In this document: positions 50,701 through 59,063 of the stretch, one piece after another
How positions within the stretch are numbered: position 1 is the stretch's first letter
Layout: each line of letters begins with the position of its first letter
Assembly (NCBI GenBank): GCA_944472135.2
Contig: OX235270.1
Coordinates: 81,229,168-81,293,167 of the forward strand
Source: Trichobilharzia regenti
Lineage: Eukaryota > Platyhelminthes > Trematoda > Strigeidida > Schistosomatidae
Length of the DNA stretch: 64,000 bases
Reading direction: 5' to 3'
Made by a program: the position numbers and the translations under genes
The notes under the pieces: model-generated
Databases searched by the model: none
The model's input: the letters and a program-made list of their open reading frames with translations, nothing else
Told to the model about the DNA's origin: nothing

Positions 50701-53700
50701 CCAGTCAGTCAATTTATCCAGTGAAATTTAAATGGCTGTAGCATATGTTAAAAATGAAGTCCTTGACTGATGCAAAATTAGATTAAGACCTAGCACCATG
50801 CTGTACACTCATAGTTAATTCGTTTAAACTGTGAAGCGAAGCGTATTTTTCGTGAGTGTGGCCTACAAAATGATGGGGAGCTAGGCCTGAAGGCAGTATA
50901 CAGTAAGTTTCAGAATTGTTTGTTTGGGTTTCTCGAGATTGTTAGAAGCAACAGTAAGTGACTTTTGGTGGAATACTTCAAGAGCGCTTATCATATAACA
51001 GATGCGTTCACCCCTTAACAGGGAATATACGTCTATCTTTACTTCGCCTTCTGGAAATATTTTTTATCCCACGTATATTTGTTCATCACATTGATGAATC
51101 TTTTATTCAGTTAGTGAGTTGTGCGAAACCAAACCAAATTGGTTATCAGTGTGTAAAGTCTATGACTATCGGTCATGTATAATTGCCTGTTGGTAGACTA
51201 CAGGACAACTGAAATCACGAGTTGAGAGCTTTGTATGTTTTTAAAGTTAGCGTATTCGAGGAAAAATATTTATATAAACTTTAATCTCATCTCATCTGTA
51301 ATGTCACACTTTATGGATTGCCTTTTTCATTTGTGATTCTACCTTGTGACCATCTACGATCTTCGATTATTTCATTCAGAATGTGTAACCGTTGGATTGT
51401 ATATATATCCACCTGTAAGCAAGCACTCTGGTTTCTTACTAGATTCTACGTGAAGTATATGGAGAGAATTTTGAAGTGAAGTGTAGGTGCTATTTAGTTT
51501 TCATTGGTACATTGGTGAATAATTATTTGTAAATGAAAGTATTCTTCTATCAATCCACTCTACAGAATTCTTGCTGAAAAATGCTTCATATTGTATTCTA
51601 TTTCAGTTTAAGTGTTTATCATTCTATCTAAACAAATTGGACTGTATCAAATGAACTTCTTCCTAAGTGTGTAATGTATTTTGACACAATTTTCATTGTT
51701 TTGACTATTTTAGAATGGGTTTGGCTATTAGTCTAGTTTCAACTGTCAAAGAAAAGGTAAGTCAGTGAATCTATTAATTTCTAATTTGTTTGTTAGATTA
51801 TACTTTTAGTTTAATATGAAAGGTATTGCAAATGGTTATGACTCTTTTCTTAAACACATGTGAAACTTACCAACCAATTTTTACTCTCATAAACTTTACA
51901 ATAAAACATACTTATTGTATAATCTAGTTTTTTTATTCCTTTACGTTCCCAGTGGAACGTAGGGCTTCAAGCTCACTACTCACTGAGAAATGCAGGTACA
52001 TCCAACTGACGAGTCCCAAATAGGATGAAATGCGCATCCTGGATTCCACTGCTAGTCACCACCCACCAATTAAATACTTCAAGCTAGAGCTTTAAAGTTT
52101 CAGTAGCAGTGGTGTTTATTTCTACGGGATGGGGTTGCCAGCCTCATACACAACCTTCCCTCTTTACCCTCCTTATTCCTGGCTAAACGAAGTAAACGAG
52201 TGCTTCAGCTGGGGTTCGAACTCCGTACCACATGCGTGGTTGGCGAGCATTGTACCGCTGTGCCACTGACGCACTTGTATAGTCTAGTTAGTAAATCGAA
52301 TGTATGCGCTGAGTGAATAGGCAAATTATCACACACCTAGTACTTCTGATTAATTAAAATGCTGTGAGAATGAGAAACTCCAGAGCAATCAACAACAATG
52401 GGTCAGTAAAAATTCTTTCAGGTTTTATTACATAGTTATGTTCATTCGAGATTCATTTGACGTCCGATACTGTATTGATGTCTTGTCATCATTTTAAGTG
52501 TTTCTGCACCTTATAATGGCTTGTCTATTAAAATTGATATGACAACATGTACAACACAAACATTGAATGAGATTTTCTCTTATTGAAATTTTTTCAGTAA
52601 CTTTTTTCATTAAATCTGATTCACTCTCCATTAGAAATTACTTCATCAACCCACTCAATTACAAGCACAAAGTGAAAAAATGATCTCTCTAAATGAATAT
52701 AAAAAACTTTGTTTTCACACTACTCTTCCAGTGAGTGATATCATAGAAATTAGAGAACAAAGGGAATAACTTTATAGTACCAACTGGTGCGTCGGTGGTA
52801 TAGCGGTTAGGATGCTTGCCGAACATGTACATGGTCCGGGGTTCAATCCCCGACCGATGAACTCCTTTACCGCGCTAGGCCAGCATTATAAGCCAAAAAT
52901 AATGCTGGTAAAGAGGGAAGGTTGGGTATGAGGCTAGCAACCCCATCCTGTAAAATTAAACACTGCTACAGCAACTTCAAGCTTCTAGCTTGAGGCCCTC
53001 TGCTCCACTGGGGAACATGAAGGGAAAAAAAACCAACTGACACTACTTCTCACAATAGTCATACAAAAAGAGGGACTGTATCAATAAATCCAGTGACCTA
53101 TCTGTGATAAATAAAATATTTTCTGGTGGAAAATTAAGCAAAGCCAACTTGTCAACGCGTAATATACTACGAAATAAATTCATTATACTGCAATTATGCA
53201 CGGATTTTCCGTGCTCATAATGTACGAGTTCTGTTTTTGTTCCCAATAAAAACATCTAGTAGTCTTCTAATTGCGTATATCTCTCAATGACTGATTGATT
53301 AAATCTTAGTTCAAAATCTGACCTGCAACTTTCAACAAAATGTTAATTTTCTTGTTCTGTCAATGTTACCTTGTCTCGATTTTCAAGACTAAATTAGAAA
53401 TCGTGATTTAAGCGTAGTGAACACATAATTTGGCCCACTGACGACAGGGTTTTGTACTCTTCATTTAAAGTATAACTGATTTAGATTTCAACACATTACA
53501 ATTCGACAAAAGCTCTACAAAAATAGAAACTGGGTGTTCACATTTTTATGCTACCTATAGACTTGTATTTTTCACATCCCTTCACTTTCGCAGTGGAACA
53601 TCGAGTTTCACGTTTGAGCTTTGGAGTTTTAGTAACTATGACGTTACTTTTACGGGGTAGGATTCCTAGCCTCGTGCTCAGCCCTCACTCTTCACTGAGC

Positions 53701-55624
53701 TTAATAACAGCTGAAGGAGGTTTAAGAGTGCGTCAGTAGGGAATCAAACCCAAGCCACTTGCGTTCCTGACGACTGATAAAGTTAGCTAACTGTAACTAA
53801 AATAATGTCGTTCTCACAGTGGTTGCTTATTTATTTTATTACTTGCGTTCTATGGCGTAAAATATAGTGAATTGAATTTAAACGCTGAAATCTCTCCATG
53901 TTCAAATAGCAAAGCTCGCATATAAGCGTTTACAAAATATGGGCAACATGAGGCAACGATTGCTTAATTGAATTCCATTGGTATGTTAACCAACGTAAAA
54001 CGTGGATGAATAGTGTAGGCATCTCACATAATGCTGTAACATATGATTCTAGAAATCGCATTAAAAAGGGGTGAAAGTTGTTTACATCAGACAAAATACG
54101 GCAAATCATATGGTTTTCTTTCCTATTCATTTCTAATAGATAACTAGGCATGAGATATTTTCACTTCATTGGGTTAAGAAAAATTTTGTCATTAACCCTT
54201 CCTATTGATTTGTTAAATAATGATATATCAGAAAAGAAAATTAATGACATCTTTAATCAATTTTATTTTAAAAGGTATGGTATCACTCCAACTGTTCCAC
54301 ACGTGGTCGTGGTTGTTACAATACTCGTTTATTAGATCAAGGTGGATGTTGTACATGGTATAATGAACCTAATTTGTTGAGTGAAATTGAAGAACATTTG
54401 GGTGTTACCATTGATACAGTAGACAAACATTTAAGTGTACCTGTTGATGCTTTTGATGGGAAAGTTGTGTACGGGCAAAAATTGAAGCAGAGTAAGTTAT
54501 GTAAAAATATTTGAAGTTTTGTTCCACCCAGTTCCAAAAGACAAGTGATTACCTTGCTGCACTGACCTTAGTATGTGAGACCGGAACCACGCGATGGTCC
54601 GGCTCGGTATAATTAAGTATAGCTAGGCAGCATCGTACTTTAGTTTTTTTAAAATTCTGATTTAAGCAACCGTAAAACTTCAAAGTAACTTAGTTCCTAA
54701 TTGCTGGATGACCCTAAACTAGGAATCTGAAACACTATAGTCTCAATACATTAAATAAACGTAACAATATGTCGGAAATCTACTTTGAAAAACATAACGC
54801 CTAAGGCAGTATATGTTCAACTTTAACTTCGTAGTTTTTTATGTATATGAGCATACCAATACAGCCTATGCAGTTAAATTGATGAAGAATTTACTTTACA
54901 AATGTATAGAGGTAAAACTTCCATTCTCTTAATTTTCTAACAACAGAAGACGAGACACGGAAGCCAAGGTATAATCATTAATCGAACCGTCTTTTATATA
55001 CATAAACAGTTTATATTCGTTAACCAGTCACTGAGCTTGTGATCTTGCTTCACACTAAACGACAAAAAATAGCATGTTCAAATATGCACAGTATTCTGTT
55101 GCTAACGCAGTATTGAACTATGTGAAAAAAGTTCTGACTCTAACATCAAACAGAATGTTCAAATAGATATATGGTATTCTGTTGGTAATGCCATATTGAA
55201 CTGTGGGAATATGTGACAATCATATTCCGTTGGAACACGTTGTCTGTATCACACCACCACAATGAGAATCTGCTCCATACAAAAAAGGCATAATGGTACT
55301 GAGTTGAAATACTCACTTGCTTACTTTAGCTATCCAGCATCTTAGCTTTCTGGGTCTACCACTATAAAGAACAAACTATTACTACATGAAATATTCAGCT
55401 TCACCATACATATTGACTAATCAACTGTTTGTATATTGTGCTTTCACTTTTTTATCATTTCAAATTCATTTGGCTTTTTATTTTTCTTGTCTCCTTCAGT
55501 GGCTCCAAGGTATAAAAGTCACATAGATCTCTTAGCGTCATCAGTGAAAGAATTGGATAATCTTGAAAAACGATCACAACAAGACTTTCTGCGTTTACGG
55601 TATGGTGGTGAACTAGCACTATGA
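20724..55624 (+). CDS. DDX1: ATP-dependent RNA helicase DDX1 (17 exons)
   Basis: DDX1 unwinds RNA and RNA-DNA duplexes and acts in the tRNA ligase complex, 3'-end processing and RNA transport. Coding exons: 20724-20745, 24862-25073, 25108-25270, 26542-26775, 28282-28473, 31592-31653, 32912-33049, 33228-33466, 37795-37869, 40465-40585, 41147-41293, 42851-42942, 44353-44425, 48568-48640, 51714-51756, 54275-54491, 55500-55624. All introns are GT..AG and phases agree. Order of parts (residues): motif I AETGSGKT 48-55; SPRY insert about 90-270, the feature unique to DDX1; PSRELA motif Ia from 296; TPGR 348-351; DECD 372-375; SAT 409-411; TDVAARGID 576-584; HRIGRVGR 605-612; C-terminal tail to 742. 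Exon 8 lacks one base at 33306-33309, which shifts the frame just before motif II. Its introns hold many mobile elements. No AATAAA is seen within 240 bases of the stop. Confidence 0.96.
21385..21480. repeat. Fold-back element, one half
   Basis: Contains the family segments ttttatgtgataaaa, cagtgatgtaatatta and gtttcgagta, in the same order as one arm of the complete element at 42208-42386. Confidence 0.5.
21940..23240 (-). mobile_element. Non-LTR retrotransposon, degraded
   Basis: In the - direction, fragments read as RT (a TLQQILQH segment and R-RTT-L-LSRF remnants of RHTYRRPT-V-FLD) and then as the C-terminal region with a WGxVLRMPxHRxPRR-like segment. The same C-terminal segment is intact on the + strand at 50250-50330. 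Many stops and frameshifts. Located in DDX1 intron 1, antisense to the gene. Confidence 0.7.
23245..24861. other. Intron 1, remaining part
   Basis: No element or gene recognised between the retrotransposon remnant and exon 2. Confidence 0.4.
24862..25073 (+). CDS. DDX1: DDX1 exon 2 (motif I)
   Basis: Begins after TTTCCAG. Encodes [17 protein letters not shown], the Q-like PTDIQ segment and the ATP-binding P-loop AETGSGKT. Phase 0 end at NKQ, donor GTAAGA. Confidence 0.95.
25074..25107 (+). other. 34-bp DDX1 intron 2
   Basis: GTAAGA...TTCATAG, 34 bases. Reading through meets an in-frame TAG at 25092-25094. The next exon resumes in phase 0 with SKTNVLPK. Very small introns near gene 5' ends are known in schistosomes. 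Confidence 0.88.
25108..25270 (+). CDS. DDX1: DDX1 exon 3 (SPRY start)
   Basis: Encodes the linker into the SPRY domain: [33 protein letters not shown]. Ends in phase 1, donor GTATTT. Confidence 0.94.
25271..25905. other. Intron 3, left part
   Basis: AT-rich; nothing recognised. Confidence 0.4.
25906..25984. repeat. Fold-back element, one half
   Basis: atggataaggttttatttcg, then acacagtgttgtacagtaa and gtttcgagcaca match arms of the copies at 36185 and 42208. Directly abutted by a SINE. Confidence 0.55.
25985..26206 (-). mobile_element. tRNA-derived SINE (family 2, Sm-alpha type)
   Basis: On the - strand the head reads CCGTCGGTGGTATAGCGGTT with B box GGTTCGATCTC, followed by the family 2 tail (ctcctttacctcgctaagcc..., ggttgggcatgaggctagca). 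It lacks the hammerhead segment present in the copy at 51929. In DDX1 intron 3. Confidence 0.85.
26542..26775 (+). CDS. DDX1: DDX1 exon 4 (SPRY core)
   Basis: Encodes the SPRY core: [50 protein letters not shown]. Phase 1 at both ends. Confidence 0.96.
26776..28281. other. DDX1 intron 4
   Basis: 1506 bases; nothing recognised beyond AT-rich sequence. Confidence 0.4.
28282..28473 (+). CDS. DDX1: DDX1 exon 5 (SPRY end)
   Basis: Encodes the end of the SPRY domain: [18 protein letters not shown], followed by [12 protein letters not shown]. Acceptor TTTTCAG, donor GTAAGT. Confidence 0.96.
28860..30260 (+). mobile_element. RTE-like retrotransposon, degraded
   Basis: The + strand shows the endonuclease part ([43 protein letters not shown]) and later RT remnants ([34 protein letters not shown]). 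It aligns with the better copy on the - strand at 33575-37000. Frameshifts and stops are throughout. In DDX1 intron 5. Confidence 0.78.
30261..31591. other. Intron 5, right part
   Basis: No recognisable element after the RTE remnant. The stretch around 30660-31250 has a higher GC content and may be an unnamed repeat. Confidence 0.35.
31592..31653 (+). CDS. DDX1: DDX1 exon 6
   Basis: 62 bases after [27 protein letters not shown] then E, the strand that leads into motif Ia. Ends in phase 0. Confidence 0.92.
31654..32911. other. DDX1 intron 6
   Basis: An open frame of 111 codons at 31829-32164 has no family resemblance; otherwise AT-rich and unassigned. Confidence 0.4.
32912..33049 (+). CDS. 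DDX1: DDX1 exon 7 (motif Ia)
   Basis: [20 protein letters not shown] through [18 protein letters not shown]; motif Ia at the start and the GG of the RecA1 strand. 138 bases, phase 0 at both ends. Confidence 0.95.
33228..33466 (+). CDS. DDX1: DDX1 exon 8 (motifs Ib, II, III), frameshifted
   Basis: 239 bases where 240 are needed. The first part reads [15 protein letters not shown]...SCRF. After CGATTTTC the frame shifts: the original frame meets TAG at 33315-33317, while the +1 frame gives [16 protein letters not shown] through [16 protein letters not shown]. One missing T in the run at 33306-33309 explains it. Both flanking exons fit phase 0. Confidence 0.93.
34028..34516 (-). pseudogene. RTE RT fragment with FADD motif
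   Basis: Frame containing [19 protein letters not shown], then [18 protein letters not shown], the catalytic motif C region of RTE RTs, and a poly-Gln tract from a (CAA)n run. It is the best preserved RT stretch of this element. Confidence 0.82.
34599..34841. mobile_element. 243-bp insertion with 13-bp target duplication
   Basis: Flanked on both sides by GAGATATATAATT (34586-34598 and 34842-34854). It splits the RTE reverse transcriptase. Parts (ttttcggcgatttcatt and neighbouring sequence) recur at 45120-45165. It has no coding content. The long target duplication suggests retroposition. Confidence 0.8.
36185..36342. repeat. Fold-back element inside RTE
   Basis: ccattatggataagatttta on the left is mirrored by the complement of aaaataaaatctgctctataatgg on the right. 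It carries cttgaaacgtcatcag and acactgtgtgattta, as in the other copies. It interrupts the endonuclease-RT linker of the RTE element. Confidence 0.65.
37001..37794. other. Intron 8, right part
   Basis: Nothing recognised apart from a short G run at the RTE boundary. Confidence 0.4.
37795..37869 (+). CDS. DDX1: DDX1 exon 9
   Basis: [20 protein letters not shown] then TVHHV, the link between RecA domains. Acceptor TTCTAG, donor GTAAGT. Confidence 0.94.
37870..39360. other. Intron 9, left part
   Basis: Mostly AT-rich unassigned sequence. A partial fold-back half lies at about 38840-38900 (tttatttgataaaacacagt). Confidence 0.4.
39362..39660 (-). mobile_element. Non-LTR retrotransposon 3' fragment
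   Basis: Matches, in the - direction, the C-terminal and 3' region found at 59270-59500 (tacacctttctacgcggctcg against tacacctctctgtgcggcttg). Short and degraded, in DDX1 intron 9. Confidence 0.6.
39740..40130 (+). mobile_element. RTE-like fragment, RT C-terminal part
   Basis: Reads as [21 protein letters not shown] with small shifts, then [20 protein letters not shown], corresponding to the RTE segment after the catalytic motif (compare YLGSIVST and [20 protein letters not shown] in other copies). Degraded, in intron 9. Confidence 0.7.
40465..40585 (+). CDS. DDX1: DDX1 exon 10
   Basis: [20 protein letters not shown] through [17 protein letters not shown]; the DDX1-specific insert before the second RecA domain. 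Ends in phase 1. Confidence 0.93.
41147..41293 (+). CDS. DDX1: DDX1 exon 11 (motif IV)
   Basis: [19 protein letters not shown] through [18 protein letters not shown] and the MGGG end; contains motif IV (IFCRTK). Confidence 0.96.
41403..41592 (+). mobile_element. tRNA-derived SINE (family 1), full copy
   Basis: Best-preserved family 1 copy: GCGTCGGTGGCACAGTGGTT, B box GGGTTCGAGCCC, acceptor-like pairing GCGTCGG/CCGACGC, full tail to caagctgtaatc and an A-rich end. The position of the anticodon arm is a palindrome (GACCATGCACATGGTC), not a 7-base loop, so it is not a tRNA gene. In intron 11. Confidence 0.9.
42208..42386. repeat. Fold-back (MITE-like) element, complete
   Basis: Long imperfect inverted repeat with arms of about 65 bases: ggagtaaatttatgtgataa on the left mirrors ...ccacataaatttactcc on the right. 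Shared internal acagtattatttactga and tttcgagca segments. It would form a stable hairpin. GATGG occurs beside both ends, a possible target duplication. In intron 11. Confidence 0.75.
42851..42942 (+). CDS. DDX1: DDX1 exon 12
   Basis: [20 protein letters not shown] then [11 protein letters not shown], the segment before motif V. Ends in phase 0, donor GTATGT. Confidence 0.95.
43011..44290 (+). mobile_element. RTE (SR2-like) retrotransposon, 5'-truncated
   Basis: The + strand starts in the RT ([53 protein letters not shown]), passes [18 protein letters not shown] and [17 protein letters not shown] segments, and ends in an [12 protein letters not shown] segment and the tail ataataataatag near 44280. 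Several frameshifts. It is a close relative of the - strand copy in intron 8. Located in intron 12, sense to DDX1, ending about 60 bases before exon 13. Confidence 0.87.
44353..44425 (+). CDS. DDX1: DDX1 exon 13 (motif V)
   Basis: [19 protein letters not shown] then AGLPY: motif V. Ends in phase 1, donor GTAAGT. Confidence 0.96.
44426..45548. other. Intron 13, left part
   Basis: Contains, at about 45100-45330, sequence related to the 243-bp insertion at 34599. The rest is unassigned. Confidence 0.4.
45549..46200 (-). mobile_element. Penelope-like element, 3' remnant
   Basis: The - strand frame of 164 codons (45549-46043) carries the PLE endonuclease region: [53 protein letters not shown] and the end ITQPLSLSW. 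The [10 protein letters not shown] segment is the YIG half of the GIY-YIG fold, with its Arg kept, better preserved than in the copy at 2960. The frame upstream (46050-46200) holds a further linker segment. The RT itself is missing. In intron 13, antisense to DDX1. Confidence 0.85.
46201..47469. other. Intron 13, middle part
   Basis: A - strand frame of 117 codons at 46394-46747 opens with TTG and no ATG, and matches no family I know. Otherwise nothing recognised. Confidence 0.35.
47470..47495. repeat. (GT)n microsatellite
   Basis: Thirteen GT units without interruption, in DDX1 intron 13. Confidence 0.93.
47496..48567. other. Intron 13, right part
   Basis: Contains a short (TA)n run near 48207-48231; otherwise unassigned. 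Confidence 0.4.
48568..48640 (+). CDS. DDX1: DDX1 exon 14 (motif VI)
   Basis: [20 protein letters not shown] then GRAER: motif VI, arginine fingers. Ends in phase 2, donor GTTAGT. Confidence 0.96.
49262..50720 (+). mobile_element. Non-LTR retrotransposon, 5'-truncated
   Basis: RT remnants in order: RFWN..., a [21 protein letters not shown] segment, [20 protein letters not shown], the (R/G)[14 protein letters not shown] segment, and DLEYADD followed by a stop. The catalytic YADD is therefore still visible at about 49678-49692. A C-terminal [20 protein letters not shown] segment and a shared 3' UTR (ggcgactcgaactt, aaagttctatgttaaaacca) follow. The same family is on the - strand at 21940-23240, 39362-39660 and 59064-59815. 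In intron 14, sense to DDX1, degraded. Confidence 0.82.
50721..51713. other. Intron 14, right part
   Basis: Nothing recognised before exon 15. Confidence 0.4.
51714..51756 (+). CDS. DDX1: DDX1 exon 15
   Basis: 43-base exon completing the Arg codon and reading [14 protein letters not shown]. Acceptor ATTTTAG, donor GTAAGT. Confidence 0.93.
51929..52274 (-). mobile_element. Sm-alpha type SINE with hammerhead
   Basis: 346-bp family 2 SINE. On the - strand the head reads AGTGCGTCAGTGGCACAGCG with a B box around GTTCGAACCCC; the T-rich start on the + strand marks its tail. It is flanked by a 14-bp target duplication with one mismatch (TTGTATAATCTAGT at 51915-51928, TTGTATAGTCTAGT at 52275-52288). 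It is the only family 2 copy in the window that keeps the hammerhead segment. In intron 15, antisense to DDX1. Confidence 0.9.
51992..52052 (+). ncRNA. Hammerhead ribozyme motif (schistosome type)
   Basis: Core CTGACGA (52006-52012) and GAAA (52027-52030). Stem II GTCC/GGAT with loop CAAATA. Stem I ATCCA/TGGAT (52000-52004 with 52040-52044) plus an outer GCAG/CTGC pairing across an internal loop. Very short stem III TG/CA. Predicted cleavage after C52038 in an ATC triplet. This is the layout of the Schistosoma satellite hammerhead. Weak points: A52005 opposite C52039 at the base of stem I, a G-T pair at the base of stem II, and ATC rather than GTC. It may be slow or inactive. Confidence 0.85.
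52789..53033 (+). mobile_element. tRNA-derived SINE (family 2), no hammerhead
   Basis: Head GCGTCGGTGGTATAGCGGTT, B box GGTTCAATCCCC, family 2 tail and terminal (A)8. Flanked by ACCAACTG on both sides (52779-52786, 53032-53039). It lacks the hammerhead block found in the copy about 0.8 kb upstream. Confidence 0.88.
53570..53770 (-). mobile_element. tRNA-derived SINE (family 2), diverged
   Basis: The + strand reads the reversed tail (cagtggaacatcgag..., acggggtaggattcctagcc) and ends in gtgcgtcagtagggaatcaa, with the tRNA-like head truncated near 53770. No hammerhead block. In intron 15. Confidence 0.75.
53771..54274. other. Intron 15, right part
   Basis: AT-rich; nothing recognised. Confidence 0.4.
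54275..54491 (+). CDS. DDX1: DDX1 exon 16
   Basis: [19 protein letters not shown], then [20 protein letters not shown] and [15 protein letters not shown]; the Cys-containing C-terminal region typical of DDX1. Ends in phase 1. Confidence 0.95.
54492..55499. other. DDX1 intron 16
   Basis: 1008 bases. Two diverged copies of an about 90-base segment (tatgcacagtattctgttgc and tatatggtattctgttggta) lie near 55080 and 55170. No gene. Confidence 0.45.
55500..55624 (+). CDS. DDX1: DDX1 exon 17 (last)
   Basis: Reads [20 protein letters not shown] through [13 protein letters not shown] and TGA at 55622. Acceptor CTTCAG. About the same C-terminal length as in vertebrates, but with a different last dozen residues. 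Confidence 0.93.
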
Positions 55625-56745
55625 TTGAGGCTTCAACCTACTGTTTTTTTTTCTTTCTTCATTTGTTGAACTGTTTGTTTGTTTGTTTTTCTCCGTTTGT
55701 TAAGCAGATCTTTTGTACTTCACATTGTGACAGAAGGACTTTTCTGCTTTTGTAAATTCATCTGTTTGATAAATCTTGTTGTATTAGATAATATAAAATG
55801 GTGAATAATACAATGGTTTTATATTTAAATGTCGACTGCATTATAAAAAGGGTCAGTAAAGTTCTTACTATGTAGTTTGCCATTTACAAATCGGTCACAT
55901 GATACCAACCGATATTACTCATATGGTGGCTGACATTTATCGATTACTCATCATTATCGGGAAAATGCGAACTGTATTGGTTACCCACCGCTTCGCGAAA
56001 CGCGTGAAAAGTTGATTTACGAAAAGCGGGTTGGGTTTTGTTCAAGAGGTGAATGTTTATCCTTCATTTGTTAGAAATTCGTTCCACATATTGCAGGCCA
56101 ACAAACGTTGTATTTTTTGATAATAGGCTCACTTTCGATTTGTGTGACTGGACTTTGATTCAAGATTGTGTATAGGTATTCTGAAAGCCTTATACGAAAA
56201 CCACTCAAAGAAAGTTTGGGTGTAGGGTCATCTCTTAACAATTAACAACTAACAGGAATGTACGACAGGTTTGTCCGATTTCCCTGTTTATTTTTTTTTA
56301 ATTTCACTGACAGTGATATTCTAGTGACAACTCTAATGGATGTACGCTGTCCTAGTGTCAGTCTGTTGCCTAGGGATTGTTCATCCTCGGATGCACGATT
56401 TATATTAATTTAATGTGCGATAACAGACTTACGAAATCTACGTTTGTGAAAATTAACCTTTCCAAGTTGATAGCTTTTTAAAATATCACTTGTTTGATTT
56501 TCCGTACAACAACTCGAGTACGGTAGTGACATCATGTAATTCTTTTACGTCCTACAGTGCTTGTCCGAGTATGGTGGGTATCGTCCTTCAGTGAACGATG
56601 TCGTCTGGATATACCAACTTTAGAGGCTTTTACATATATTAATAATGCCATCCGATCAGTTTTCATACTGCACGGTTTGAAACAGGCTAAAAAAGTGGGA
56701 GATGATAAACCCATGAAACAGCACCAAAAATGGAAGAATACCTCT
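55625..56745. other. DDX1 3' side
   Basis: Should hold the DDX1 3' untranslated region; no AATAAA is visible, an AATATA variant occurs near 55790. A stretch at 56545-56740 stays open on the + strand and looks more exon-like than its surroundings, but I cannot assign it. Confidence 0.35.
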
Positions 56746-56930
56746 GCGTCGGTGGTACATTGGTTAGGACCCTCGCCTACCATGACGAGTTTCGATCCCC
56801 TGCCGACGCACACCTGATATTTATGGTCGGCCTACAAAATTTTGGCTTCCGATATCCATGCTGAAAATTCCAGACTTGTACCAAAAATATAGTGTGGAGT
56901 CAAGCTGTAATCAAAAATTAAAAAAACATA
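56746..56930 (+). mobile_element. tRNA-derived SINE (family 1)
   Basis: GCGTCGGTGGTACATTGGTT head with a 10-base deletion in the anticodon-arm palindrome, B box GTTTCGATCCCC, then the full family 1 tail to caagctgtaatc and an A-rich end. Confidence 0.85.
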
Positions 56931-59063
56931 TGCTGATAAGTCTAAGTGGTTCGACAGGTTATGAAATATAGCCTATAATTATAACCGATGGTGAAAATGT
57001 TTCTGTCTCTTTGTTCCTTCCACTGTTGATAGTGATCGTTATGAAGTGATACTGATGATGACTCTTGTACTACTAGTATTGTAGGTTGTAAGGAAAAAAT
57101 GGAGAGATTAGTAACCGAATAGAAGTCGCATTGGACAGTACCTCTGAAGTATTTTTCAAAACAAATTCCTAAATTCTTCGAGTATGTTCCTGATGTATAA
57201 TTTCACCACCACCGGTTGTAAGATAACTGAAGTACTGTAGTACTTAAATTTTACTTTTACAGGCACTGCAAACATTGTTTACTCTCATGTTTAGATAGTA
57301 AGTGAAACCCTGTGTTGGTGTCCTTCGGTTTATTAGATTATTGAAATTTTGCAGATAGATATTTCATATCACATGTTGTTGTTGTTGTTGTTGTTATTTC
57401 TCATTACTGCTCTCTACAATTGAAAGGAAATCTGGATCGTAATACGAATTGAAAAAAATAAATGTTAATGAATTCTTCAAATTTTAGACGAATTCATCAG
57501 CTGAACACTACATGCAATGTCTTGTCTTTTCTATCCTAACGAAAAGCTTGTACTACTATATTAAAATATTTTATCACACCTTGATATAAACGTTCATAAC
57601 ATATTACAACGATTAACTGTTAGAAAAGCTTGATAGTTCACACTTTCTCTACGTCATTTAAGCTCATAATTTCTGTGTCATAATGCGGATTTCAACTTTT
57701 TTCTGCATTCATGTTGTCTGGTGAGACCTATTGACTTTCCTATGTGTCGCTTTATGAACGAGGTCATTTTTGTATATAAATTCATAATTGTTATTGTCTG
57801 TGATGTCTTTTAATGAAGATATTGAAAGGTCTCAGACAAAAATCTTGCCTTCTTCGTACTACTATTATTATTTAGAGTTGGTTAGTTTTGCGAACTTGAT
57901 ATTATTTACCAATGGTTAGATAGTCTTCAAGATGTAGTACCAGACTAGAACATAAAACGATACAAAATTACTTTAAAAAAATCAATATCCTAATTCAGTA
58001 GCTTAATAAAAAATAACAGGTGTCCACAAGGTAATACATGTACTATATATTCAATAAGATACTGATAGAAGCAATTGGCTTATTCCAAATAATGGAGGAT
58101 TGCTACGACTACTGATAAATATAATTGTTAGTCAGTTGTTTACGATAAAATACTTAATATTAAATACGTTATAAAAGTGGATATGAAAGATAATTCGGCT
58201 TTATTACGTTTCTTTTAAACATTTCTTCCCTGTATTGTCCATCATTAACGTTTAGAAGTGTGCCGTGTTCATGTCGTGATACAGGTGTGAGACCCATTGA
58301 TTTAACTACTTGACTTCTGTGAACTGACTGGATGCCGGGCTAGTTTTATCCTGCAAAACGAGTAGTTTCTCAGCCCTTACTAATAAAAAGAATTTGTGCT
58401 GTATAAAATAGCTTGAATTAAAACTTATTCTTCACCGTAGGTAGATATTTGTAACGGAATCATGCATATCAGCCACCGAACCTTGGTTTCCACCTACATC
58501 ACATTTTGATTGATAGGTTCAACTATATAAGTCTGTCCAGTAATTTTTCATCAGGTTAATAGCTTAAAACAACAACATCGGTTTCATAAGATTGTCTGAT
58601 TGCATCAGTTGTAATGTGACTGTTTTCCCAATATTTTTGCATAAACTGGTCGACACTAACCATCTCATTCAAATTGAAGCTGTACTAAATCAGGTAGAAA
58701 AAGTGTAACCAAGTGTTCACTGTATTCTATGAGATATTCTTAAATTGACAAAATGATTTGGATAATAATGTTAACAATAATAACAGCGATGGATGAACTA
58801 GTGGTTATAATACCAGTTGGAATCCTGACAACATTAACGATCTTGCATTTTACCTCTAAGTATTAATTACCAATCTCATTAACGTATGAAAAACTTATAT
58901 ACATTAAATCAGTATTAGCATAACAACAAACTTATTCATGTGCAAACGAAATGCTAAAGTACGATAATTAGCAGGTGAAATATCAACATATCAGATCAGT
59001 TCGGCAAGTGATTCCCAACGTTCTAGTCGACTAATATTCACGGTTTCAAGCATCTGGTTATGT
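56931..59063. other. No gene seen
   Basis: AT-rich. Contains a (GTT)n run at about 57375-57397; otherwise unassigned. Confidence 0.4.

Noticed and set aside
55780..55800. DDX1 polyadenylation signal
   Set aside because: Only an AATATA variant is present; too weak to annotate as the site.
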